64,000 bases of DNA from Hoylesella saccharolytica JCM 17484. GTDB lineage: Bacteria > Bacteroidota > Bacteroidia > Bacteroidales > Bacteroidaceae. The position numbers and the translations under genes were made by a program. Within the stretch, counting starts at the first letter, position 1. Each line of letters starts with the position of its first letter. The notes below the pieces were generated by a model that saw only the letters and a list, made by a program, of their open reading frames with translations, had not been told where the DNA came from and made no database searches. Where the stretch lies: contig NZ_BAKN01000007.1 in assembly GCF_000614205.1 (NCBI RefSeq), positions 1 to 64,000 of the forward strand, in the 5' to 3' direction. This document shows positions 50,009 through 58,079 of the stretch, in pieces.

Positions 50009-50477
50009 ATCCGTTTATATCATAGGCCTCAAACCGTTGTTCGGCCATTTTTTCATAACGTGTACCGGGTTTTCCATAGTTGGCATACGGGTAAATACTG
50101 ATGCCGCCACGAGGTGTAAACAGTCCGACAACCTCTATATACTTGGGATCCATCAATCGAACGAGGTCTTTCATGATGATATTGATACAGTCTTCATGAA
50201 AGTCTCCGTGATTACGAAAGCTGAAAAGATACAGCTTCAAACTCTTACTCTCCACCATTTTTACATTCGGAACGTAAGCAATACGTATCTCGGCGAAGTC
50301 GGGTTGACCCGTTATGGGGCATAACGACGTAAATTCGGGACAGTTAAACCGCACCCAATAATCGTTATCGGGATGTTTGTTTACAAACGTTTCCAACACT
50401 TCTGGATCATAATCCATACGATACCGGGTGTTACTACCCAAAGATTTTAATCCTTCTTCTTCTCTTTCTGTTGCCAT
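50007..50477 (-). CDS. queF: NADPH-dependent preQ0 reductase
   Basis: Reduces preQ0 to preQ1 in queuosine biosynthesis. At 156 residues it is the short, unimodular (YkvM-like) form. The active Cys is in [16 protein letters not shown], and [15 protein letters not shown] is the family QueF motif. It lies 33 bp after the queuosine-precursor transporter gene, forming a two-gene operon. Confidence 0.96.
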   Translation of the reverse strand: MATEREEEGLKSLGSNTRYRMDYDPEVLETFVNKHPDNDYWVRFNCPEFTSLCPITGQPDFAEIRIAYVPNVKMVESKSLKLYLFSFRNHGDFHEDCINIIMKDLVRLMDPKYIEVVGLFTPRGGISIYPYANYGKPGTRYEKMAEQRFEAYDING

Positions 50478-50510
50478 TTTTTCTTTTTTATTATTTTTAT
50501 GCCTTGCTCC

Positions 50511-51200
50511 TTAAATACTAAACACTTTCCAAATGCTGTAATTTACGCCCTTGTCGTAGGTATCTTCCTGCTCGTATTTCTTGACATAATTTACCACACG
50601 GATAGTCAGTGGCAGCGCTACCACCTCGTAAGCCGTTTTTAAAACAACCTGCCAAAGCATTAACCAAGGCAATTCTTCAGTAGGAACAACCCCCCAAAGC
50701 GCCAACGGAAAGAAGATCATCGAGTCGACACCTTCACCAAAAATGGTGCTCACCACTGCCCGCAAAGAGAAGTTTCGCCCACCCGAAGACAACTTCATAC
50801 GGCTCATGACATAAGCGTTGACAAACGAGCCGCAAATAAATGCAAGAAAAGAGGCTGCCGCTATACGAGGCGCCAAGCCGAAAACGGCATGAAAACCCGC
50901 ATCATTAGTCCAATAAGGAGCACCCGGAATAAAGTCGCAAAGTGCACCGAGAAGCACAAAAAAGAAGTTCATTGCAAAGCCTACCCATATTAACAAGCGC
51001 GCCTTTTTATAGCCCCACACCTCGCATACACAATCGTTGATAATGTACGAAACGGGAAACACAATAAGTCCGCCTGTCAAACTGATACCTGCTATTGCTA
51101 TTTGCTTTGTTTCGAGTACGTTTGCCGCAATAAGACAAACACAAAAGAGGATGCTGAAAAGCATAAACAGCACGCTCACTTTATTATCCTTTTTTTCCAT
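50511..51200 (-). CDS. queuosine precursor transporter (YhhQ/VUT family)
   Basis: 229-residue inner-membrane protein with six or seven helices. The VUT family signature is PVSYIINDCVCEVWGYKKAR, followed by FLAFICGSFVNAYVMSRMK. YhhQ-type proteins import preQ0 or preQ1. Pairing with queF implies salvage of a preQ base. Its start codon lies four bases past a preQ1-I-like aptamer, and its -7 box (minus TAACTTTG) is at 51255-51262. Confidence 0.92.
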   Translation of the reverse strand: MEKKDNKVSVLFMLFSILFCVCLIAANVLETKQIAIAGISLTGGLIVFPVSYIINDCVCEVWGYKKARLLIWVGFAMNFFFVLLGALCDFIPGAPYWTNDAGFHAVFGLAPRIAAASFLAFICGSFVNAYVMSRMKLSSGGRNFSLRAVVSTIFGEGVDSMIFFPLALWGVVPTEELPWLMLWQVVLKTAYEVVALPLTIRVVNYVKKYEQEDTYDKGVNYSIWKVFSI

Positions 51201-51204
51201 AATT

Positions 51205-51236
51205 CTTGTTTTTTAAGAGGTTTACCAAGCACTCTG
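51205..51236 (-). promoter_or_regulatory. preQ1-I-like riboswitch
   Basis: On the minus strand, AGAG (51232-51235) and CTCT (51216-51219) form P1 around an 11-base loop plus the single C before CTCT that would recognise preQ1. The loop's CTTG pairs with CAAG at the end of an A-rich tail (TAAAAAACAAG), making the H-type pseudoknot. Loop length and layout match the Bacillus queC aptamer base for base in spacing. The tail ends four bases before the ATG at 51200, so ligand binding would block translation. P1 is short (4 bp), a minor weakness. Confidence 0.75.
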
Positions 51237-51306
51237 TTGTCTGAATGACGGGTGCAAAGTTAACATTTTTTTCGTCTATTCCGCATCAACCAATCATTTT
51301 TATACT

Positions 51307-51314
51307 TACCTTTG
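51307..51314 (+). promoter_or_regulatory. -7 box of the peptidase E homologue
   Basis: TACCTTTG, about 86 bp ahead of the ATG at 51401 and divergent from the transporter promoter. Confidence 0.5.
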
Positions 51315-51400
51315 CAAAGTATAGTAGGCAGTATAGCCGTTAAACAATCTTTCCTAAAAGTCGTTTGTGCGGTTGCTACCTATCTCTTAAACTCCTATCT

Positions 51401-52024
51401 ATGATACTCAAACTGTTTTTATGTTCGTATTTAGCCGGCACATCGGCATTGCTTCCGCGCTTTATGGGCGCAGATTTAAAAGGTAAATCAGTAGCTTTTA
51501 TACCAACGGCAAGCCTGAATGAAGCCTACAAAGACTATGTAAAAGAAGGCCGGCAGGCACTGCAAGCACTGGGTTTGAAGGTAGAAGAACTTGAGGTTAC
51601 GACGAAAACAAAAGCCGAAATTGCAGAGATATTAAACCGAACCGACCTGATATGCGTGATGGGCGGCAACACTTTTTTCCTACTGCAAGAGCTGAAAAGG
51701 TCGGGAGCAGACGTTCTTATCCGTCAACAAATCGAGAAAGGAAAGCCTTATATCGGCGAATCGGCAGGCTCGATTATTGTTGCACCCAACATCGAATACA
51801 TCCGATTAATGGACGACACCACAGCAGCACCACAGCTGAAAACCTACGATGCACTGGGTCTTGTGGATTTTTATCCCCTTCCTCATTATCAGTCTGAGCC
51901 CTTTGAAGCGTCTGCCGACGAAGTCATCAAGCAATATTCGCACCTCGACCTACGCCCTTTTACCAACGCACAAGTGCTTATGATAGACGGAAATAGCGTA
52001 AAATTGGAACACGTGGAAAAGTAA
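51401..52024 (+). CDS. peptidase E-like (S51) protein
   Basis: 207 residues of the peptidase S51/dipeptidase E family, which cleaves Asp-X dipeptides with a Ser nucleophile. The nucleophile elbow is PYIGESAGSIIVAP, preceded by ICVMGGNTFFLLQEL. The partner His is probably in FYPLPHYQSEPF. It is cytoplasmic; the first residues (MILKLFLCSYLAG) are hydrophobic but belong to the first strand. The upstream in-frame start at 51365 is less likely. Downstream is a 22-bp repeat array. Confidence 0.88.
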   Translation: MILKLFLCSYLAGTSALLPRFMGADLKGKSVAFIPTASLNEAYKDYVKEGRQALQALGLKVEELEVTTKTKAEIAEILNRTDLICVMGGNTFFLLQELKRSGADVLIRQQIEKGKPYIGESAGSIIVAPNIEYIRLMDDTTAAPQLKTYDALGLVDFYPLPHYQSEPFEASADEVIKQYSHLDLRPFTNAQVLMIDGNSVKLEHVEK

Positions 52025-52101
52025 AAAAAGAAAGCGGAAGAAGACTGACGAGAATAGCGTTTGTAAGTAGTTGATTTTCAAAATAATATAAAAGACGTTG
52101 C

Positions 52102-52211
52102 AAAAGCATAGGTTTTGACCTCTAAAAGCATACCTTTTGAAAGGTAAAAGCATAGGTTTTACAACCTAAAAGCATAGCTTTTGAAAACCCAAAACATAAC
52201 TTTTGAAAAAT
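52102..52211. repeat. 22-bp array of the CCTATGCTTTT type (partial element F, inverted)
   Basis: Five 22-bp units of AAAAGCATAGGTTTT type start at 52102, 52124, 52146, 52168 and 52190. They are the complement of the units in copies A, B, D and E. Only the core of the element is present. The gap 52025-52330 holds nothing else visible. Confidence 0.85.
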
Positions 52212-52330
52212 CAAAGATGCGTTATCGGCCGGAAGGCCCTGTTTAAAGGCGTTATGAAAGGGCAATCAACTTACCCCGACAGCTTAGTTCCGGTAACCGT
52301 TTTTATTTAGAAACGATATAAATAAAATAA

Positions 52331-52897
52331 ATTGATATCAAGAAATTTAAACTTTTTCACTGGGTATCAGGTATGCTGCTGCTGTCTACCTTGCTAATGT
52401 CTAACCGGTGCTACGACCCTCTTTGGGACAACGACTCAAATTATAAGCCCAACAGAGAAGGCATACCCGAGAGCCAATATTTGACCACCTTGCCCGAAAA
52501 AGCATTTCAATCAAAAGTTGTAGGCACCGGTTGGCGACTGCAAAACATTCGCGTTATCAAGCCCGGTACATACGAGTTGGAGGATGTCAGCGCCATCGTA
52601 TCCTCGAAAATTACGCCTCATTCACTGTATTTCAGTAACGACAGCGTTACCGTTTTTTCGTATCTACCTACCAAAAATCTGCGGTGGGGAAAGCCTTACA
52701 CCTATTTTCCACAAGGAAACACCGTAAAAACCGATGCACTACCTTATCTGCAAATAGAACAGGTAAGCAGCTATCTCACCACCGTAGAATATCTGTATAC
52801 CGACAACAAAGGACAAAAGGTGTACGGGCAACTGAACTACGAACCCATGAACGATTATGAGTTGGCTGCCTTATGGCGTGGATTTAAGGAAGAATAA
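52331..52897 (+). CDS. putative lipoprotein, first cassette copy
   Basis: The first ATG is at 52373 (174 residues), but the frame is open from an ATT at 52331. That start would add IKKFKLFHWVSG and complete a normal basic-plus-hydrophobic signal peptide; the start codon is therefore uncertain. The candidate lipid-attachment Cys is in SNRCYDP, a poor lipobox. The body (EGIPESQYLTTLPEKAF, TDALPYLQIEQ, LTTVEYLYTDNKGQKVYG) is paralogous to the gene at 53628. I do not recognise a family. It is followed 11 bp later by a beta-barrel-like gene. Confidence 0.65.
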   Translation: MDIKKFKLFHWVSGMLLLSTLLMSNRCYDPLWDNDSNYKPNREGIPESQYLTTLPEKAFQSKVVGTGWRLQNIRVIKPGTYELEDVSAIVSSKITPHSLYFSNDSVTVFSYLPTKNLRWGKPYTYFPQGNTVKTDALPYLQIEQVSSYLTTVEYLYTDNKGQKVYGQLNYEPMNDYELAALWRGFKEE

Positions 52898-52908
52898 CAA
52901 GCGAAAAG

Positions 52909-53545
52909 ATGAGAAAACTGTTATTGCTACTGACTATATGGGGCATTACTAACACCCTTTCGGCACAAGAAAAAACTTTTACACCCTTTGTAAAAGGCGG
53001 AGTATTGATAAGCAACGGAACTACCAGCGACAGCCAAGAAGCCTTGTGGGGCTATAATTTGGGGGTGGGTGCATACATTCATTTGTTCAAGAATAGTTCG
53101 TTATACGCTGTTCCGAGCTTAGAACTGAAGAGGAAAGGCGCACGGCTTTCTGCCCAATATGATGCAGAAATAACAACAAAATGCTTGTATCTGCAACTCA
53201 CGGCAGACCTTGCACGGCGGTTTCATCCCAACAGAAATCAAGCCATTTCTTTCGGTTTGGGGCCCTATGTGCTACGGCGTGAGCGGAAAAACTTACGGGT
53301 CGCCGGGCGTGTACCAGTATAACGGTGTGCCTGTAGACCGCCGTTACGACACATTTGGCACCGAAATTGGGTTTGAACGTTGGGATGTGGGCATACATAC
53401 CTTTATGGAATACGAACTGAAAAAGTTTTTTATCGGAACGAGTTTTGAAGTAGGGGCTGTGTCGGTAGACCGCAGACGATTGTCGGTTAATCGTAACGGG
53501 TTGTCGTTTATGGATTTTAACCTATACCTGGGTTACCGGTTTTAA
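52909..53545 (+). CDS. outer-membrane beta-barrel-like protein, first cassette copy, frame broken near 53267
   Basis: Signal peptide MRKLLLLLTIWGITNTLSAQ, then alternating polar/apolar strands, ending NLYLGYRF with the terminal Phe typical of outer-membrane barrels. The first frame goes wrong after FGLGPYV. In the +1 frame it resumes as YGVSGKTYGSPGVYQYNGVP to 53545. Loss of two G residues (GTGGGCTAC to GTGCTAC) gives GPYVGYGVSGK, matching the paralogue's GPYIGYGVGGK. The repaired length is 212 against 213 in the paralogue. The function is unknown. Confidence 0.75.
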
Positions 53546-53627
53546 CCTTACAAGTTAATAAGGAAGCCTGATGCAGGCTGTTGCAACTGTTATTTACGAA
53601 TAATTACTTTTAATCAAATAAAAAATA

Positions 53628-54244
53628 ATGAGAAAAAATAAACTAAAAAAAATGCTTGTACCTGCCCTATTGTTGCTTGCTTTGACAGCAGTAACAAGTT
53701 GTAGAGACGACAAGTTTGACGAGAACGAAGAACGCTTTACCCACAGCCATGAGGGAATACCCGAAAGCAAGTATCTAACTACGATAACGGAAGGTTATCT
53801 GCATAAAAACATCGCAAGACAAGGTTGGGAGGTGAGAGATGTGTATGTAATTAATCCGAGAACGGGGTATATGTCACCGCTAACACATCCGGAAGCGGCT
53901 TTATACAAAGATCACAACCTATATATTAGTGACGACAGTATCTACGTTTTTTCACGAAAGGACAATAAGCGGGTTTATACAGCAAACCGTATAAGTATTT
54001 ACAAAAGCGCAACCTGATACAAAGCGACGCACTGCCTTACTTACAACTTGATGCCATTCAAAACATAGACAACTTTAATGCCTATGGCGGCTTTGTGTCG
54101 TGGTGGACAAGACAAAAGCTGACAACGGTAGAATATCTCTTTACCAACAGTGAAGGGAAAAAGGTATACGGCGTGGTAAGATACGTGTCGTTAATGAAAG
54201 AAGAATTAGACCAGATGTGGTATTATTCAACCAAAGAAGACTAA
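53628..54244 (+). CDS. putative lipoprotein, second cassette copy, frame broken near 54008
   Basis: MRKNKLKKMLVPALLLLALTA then VTSC gives a clean lipoprotein signal. The body contains HEGIPESKYLTTITEGYL, and after the break SDALPYLQLDAI and LTTVEYLFTNSEGKKVYG, all paralogous to 52331-52897. The frame stops at 54015 after IYKSAT. Adding one G (AGCGGCAACCTG) restores SGNLIQSDALPYL and a 205-residue protein ending at 54244. The stop is 4 bp from the next barrel gene. The function is unknown. Confidence 0.75.
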
Positions 54245-54248
54245 GACA

Positions 54249-54890
54249 ATGAAAGCAAAATGGATATTGATGGTGGCTTTGGCAGCTTTTGCACAGTTGT
54301 CGAATGCACGAGAGAAGAGCGTTACAGTGTTTGTAAGAGGCGGAGTAACAGAGAGTTTTCTGCTGTCGGCAGATAACGACAAGCTGTTAACCGGTTTCAA
54401 GGTGGGCTTGGGCACACAAATCAGTCTGTTAAAAAGCGGCAGATTGGTGCTACTTCCTACTGTGGAACTGGCGCAAAAGGGCGGTGTTATCACGAGCGAA
54501 TATGGTGGAACGGTAACCATGCGTGGTCTGTACGTACACGTTCCCTTAGATGTGGCGTTGCAGTTCAGAGCCCGAAAGGGACGTTACATCACCATTGCCA
54601 TGGGCCCATACATAGGTTATGGTGTCGGCGGAAAGATTTATGGTAGCGATGGAATGTATTTTTACAGACACATCCCCGTAGACAAACACTATGATATGTT
54701 TGGCAAAGAGGCTGACTTACAACGATGGGATGCAGGTTTACACACGATGTTTCAGTACGAATTTAACCGTGTTTTGGTGGGCGCGAGCTTTGAAATGGGC
54801 TTTAAAAGCATATTCAAAGAAGAGTGGTCGGCTTATAACAACGCCACTACTCCTTGTGCATTGAGCCTGCATATTGGTTATCGGTTTTAA
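54249..54890 (+). CDS. outer-membrane beta-barrel-like protein, second cassette copy
   Basis: 213 residues with signal peptide MKAKWILMVALAAFAQLSNA. Repeating amphipathic strands include FKVGLGTQISLLKSGRLVLL and ITIAMGPYIGYGVGGKIYG. It ends SLHIGYRF, with the terminal Phe of outer-membrane barrels. It is a full-length paralogue of 52909-53545. It probably folds as an 8-stranded barrel next to the lipoprotein encoded 4 bp upstream. I do not recognise the family; a strong terminator follows. Confidence 0.78.
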   Translation: MKAKWILMVALAAFAQLSNAREKSVTVFVRGGVTESFLLSADNDKLLTGFKVGLGTQISLLKSGRLVLLPTVELAQKGGVITSEYGGTVTMRGLYVHVPLDVALQFRARKGRYITIAMGPYIGYGVGGKIYGSDGMYFYRHIPVDKHYDMFGKEADLQRWDAGLHTMFQYEFNRVLVGASFEMGFKSIFKEEWSAYNNATTPCALSLHIGYRF

Positions 54891-54907
54891 CCCAATAAGA
54901 TAGAAAA

Positions 54908-54951
54908 GTAAGGCTCCGCACCTCAAAATAAAAGGTGCGGAGCCTTATTTT
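54908..54951 (+). terminator. intrinsic terminator after the duplicated cassette
   Basis: AAGGCTCCGCACCT and AGGTGCGGAGCCTT form a perfect stem followed by ATTTTAT. Confidence 0.9.
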
Positions 54952-55027
54952 ATACCTAAGCTTGGTGTAAGTCATACATCAGTTCGGTATAAGCATCCCC
55001 TCTCTTTCTCCCCTTTTCAAGGGGAGA

Positions 55028-55129
55028 GGTGTGCTGCATAGACACGCAAAAGCCTATATCAAGGATTGGCTATATCTTTGATTATTAAATAATGGTGTGC
55101 TGCATAGCCACTCAAAAGCTTATATCAAG
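55028..55129. repeat. 36-bp direct repeat, two copies 66 bp apart
   Basis: GGTGTGCTGCATAGACAC... at 55028-55063 and GGTGTGCTGCATAGCCAC... at 55094-55129 differ at only a few positions. The 66-bp offset is three times 22. Otherwise the 54952-55381 gap holds no visible gene. Confidence 0.7.
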
Positions 55130-55381
55130 AGAGAACTCAACAGTTGTAAAGGAGAAACTCAATATGTTCCAATAAAGAAATAGGTGTACTGTATTACTTG
55201 CCTTTTGCTCTTTATATGGTGCTTACATCCTTTCACTTTTTCACCTTTTCAACCTTTCACCTTTATCCCGGGGAAGGTTAGGAGGGGATGTAGAAATAAA
55301 ATACGGCAAAATGGGTAGCAACACGCTACTCGGTTAGAAGCGAATAAACGCTGCTATCATCACTTTTATACCGAGTCCACA

Positions 55382-56243
55382 TTATTTTATGGTTGTAACC
55401 CGAAAGGGATGTTTCGCTGCCTGATGAGCAGACAACTGCGCAACGCGAATATGTTGTTCATCTAAACCTTTCGGTGCATAGGGATTTCCGACAACACTGG
55501 TATGGAAAAGTTTTTCAAACCATGTGCAGGCAGCTGTATAACGCCCCATCACAAGGTCGAGATGAAAGCCGTCACGGTTCATATTATCGCCCACAAACGA
55601 GGTACGAGCGTTTTGTATCGCTGTTCCCACGGGGACAAGTATAGCAGGCTTTACTACCTTTTTTGCCTGCTTGGCAGCCTTTACAATAGCATTGTACATC
55701 TGCATTTGATTACGTCCATAATTGGCAAAACCACCGTGCGTAGAATTTTGTGCATAAGCCACGTCATGTGCCAAATCAGCTTTGTCTTTTTAGGCAGCCG
55801 CGTTTTGAGGTAAGCCAGCAGATTATCGAGATACGGCTGAAAGGTTTTGTATTGGCCCGAAAGATGACTCACTTGCTGTAAACTAACATAGTCCCAGTCT
55901 TCATCTTTCACCGCCTGTTCCAGCGTATAGTGTGAAACAGTCGTTCGTTTGCCATCGGCGTTTACCTTGCGGTATGCATAATCGGGCGTGTTATTCACCG
56001 AATTATTATAATGTCGTTCAAGCGAACAACCACCAATGTACATATTACCCAGCACCAACCGATAGCCTTTGCTGCCGCCAGTTCATAAAGGTTCTGCTCT
56101 ACAGCGTCTTCCGAAAAGCTATTTCCGATGGTGAGCACTTTTAAAATCTTGTCGGCTGCCATGCTCTGAACGAAGAAGCCGGCAAAGAATGCCAATATCA
56201 GCACCAGTGTGAAGCGTTTGCACGCCTGCATTTTTTGTTTCAT
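55382..56243 (-). CDS. secreted DUF4886 (SGNH-hydrolase-like) protein, frame broken twice
   Basis: About 287 residues when repaired, with a signal peptide (MKQKMQACKRFTLVLILAFF...). The SGNH block I is LTIGNSFSEDAVEQNLYELA (Ser nucleophile). The central QQVSHLSGQYKTFQPYL and the C-terminal DGFHLD give the remaining catalytic His. Three frames must be joined. One A restored near 56066 gives AAAKGYRLVLGN, and one G near 55757 gives MTWAYAQNSTHGG. Both are losses of one base. The substrate is unknown; such proteins are usually esterases. Confidence 0.85.
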
Positions 56244-56282
56244 AATATATGTATGATAATATTATTAATAGGGTTTATTCTT

Positions 56283-58053
56283 TCATTCTTCATCCCCTTT
56301 TCGTAGTTTTTTCAGTCTTCTTTTAGCCTCGGGGATGGCAGGACACAGTTCAAGTGCCTTTTCATAATTACGGATGGCAGCACCAATGATACCCTCTTTT
56401 TCAGACTCTTTGCCCAATAACGTGTACTCAGTGGCAAGTTGTTTGAGCAGCTTTTCACGTCGTTGCTGCTCTTCTTTGGCTTGCTGCAAGGCATCTTTCA
56501 AGAGGTTGATGGTGTTTAATTTGCGACGTATAAGGCGTTTGGCTGCAGGTTTCTCAATGTCGTAACGGCTGTGAATGGCTAAGAAAAAGGCGTTGAGGGC
56601 GCACTGCATATCGCCTTTTTCAAAAGCTTTGACAGCATCAGCATACTCTTTATCTGCCTTGCTTTCTTGTAAAGCGCTGTTAATAATGCTGTGATTGTTG
56701 TAGTTACGGGCAAAGCTGACCACTTCTGGACGCACAAATATAACGTCGCGGCGAATGGGTTCGCGCAGACTGATACCCTTTAACGAGGTGCATCGTGAGA
56801 GGGCAACATAGGTTTGACCACCAGCAAAGACGCCCCCGGTAAAATCGATTTTGACGTTTGTAAAAGTGAGCCCTTGACTTTTGTGCACGGTTATCGCCCA
56901 CGCCAGACGCAAGGGAAACTGGCGGTAGGTGCCAATTTCTTGCTCTTCTATCTTCTGCTCTTTCTCGTTGAAGGTGTAACGCACATTCGACCACACCTCT
57001 TGTTCAACATCGAAGTCGCGCCCATCTTCTGTTCTGACATATATTTTTCCGTCTTCTTCGTCACCAAATCCAATGATGGTGCCCAGCGTTCCATTGACCC
57101 ATCGCTTATCTTTGTCGTTTTTAATGAAGAGGATTTGTGCACCTGCTTTCACTTCAAGTTCAATGGGTGTGGGCAAACTGCTTTCAGGAAAGTCACCCTC
57201 AATACTTCCATAGAAGATTGTTGGTTCGCCCGGCAGTGGAAAGTTGTTTTTCATTGATATAATCTACAGTGTCACGGCGCGTAGAAAGGGTGATGGAGAG
57301 ATGAGTTTCGGGCATTTCGATAGAAGCGTTGACACGGTTATTAAGTAGCGAAAGGTCTGCCGTGGTAACACGAGAAGTGCGGATGTGGTCGAGCAACTCG
57401 ATGAACAGCGGATCTTTCTGCCGATAAACTTTCCTAAGTTCTACCGATACCAGCTGCATCTCTCTGAACACACGGGCATCAAAAAAGAAATTCGACGGAT
57501 AGAAAGGGCGTAGCAGCTGACGTTCTTCTTCTTTTATAACGGGTTCCAGCTGGTAAATATCGCCCACAAGTAACAATTGTTTTCCGCCAAAAGGCTCACG
57601 CATGTTGCGGTTGTAAATACGTAATACCTTATCAATAAAGTCGATGATATCTGCCCGAACCATTGAAATCTCGTCAATGATAATAAGCTCTACTTCGCGC
57701 AACAGCTTGCATTTTTCGCTGTTGTACTTCAAGGTTTCACGGATGTTTCGAGGCGTATACCGACTATCATTGGGCAGTAGCGGGTGAAAAGGAAGTTTGA
57801 AAAAACTGTGTAAAGTGCTACCACCTGCATTGATAGCAGCAATTCCGGTAGGAGCCAATACGATGTGTTTCTTTTTCGTTGTGGCAGCTAAGTTGCGCAT
57901 AAATGTAGATTTACCCGTCCCCGCCTTTCCAGTAAGGAAGAGCGAGCGACGAGTAAACTGTATGATTTGGAGTGCTTGCTGCATCTCCGCATTATCCGAA
58001 TCGATAGCAGGTTGTTGCAAAGGGGCGGATGATTGTTCCAAGATACGTAGCAA
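56283..58053 (-). CDS. PIF1-like superfamily 1 helicase with C-terminal TPR, frame broken near 57237
   Basis: ATP-dependent DNA helicase of about 590 residues once repaired. The N-terminal half has Walker A (FLTGKAGTGKST), Walker B (IIIDEISMV) and LLLVGDIYQLEPV. The C-terminal half, in another frame, has WAITVHKSQGLTFTN and VALSRCTSLKG, the RecD/PIF1 motifs V-VI. The last 100 residues form a TPR-like helical region (AAIRNYEKALELCPAIPEAK). Loss of a CT dinucleotide (ACTCTGCC to ACTGCC) explains the break and restores KQLSTLPGEPTIFYG. It lies 26 bp after PBP1A. Confidence 0.88.
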
Positions 58054-58079
58054 ATTGCAGCGGATAGATGTCCGGCAGT

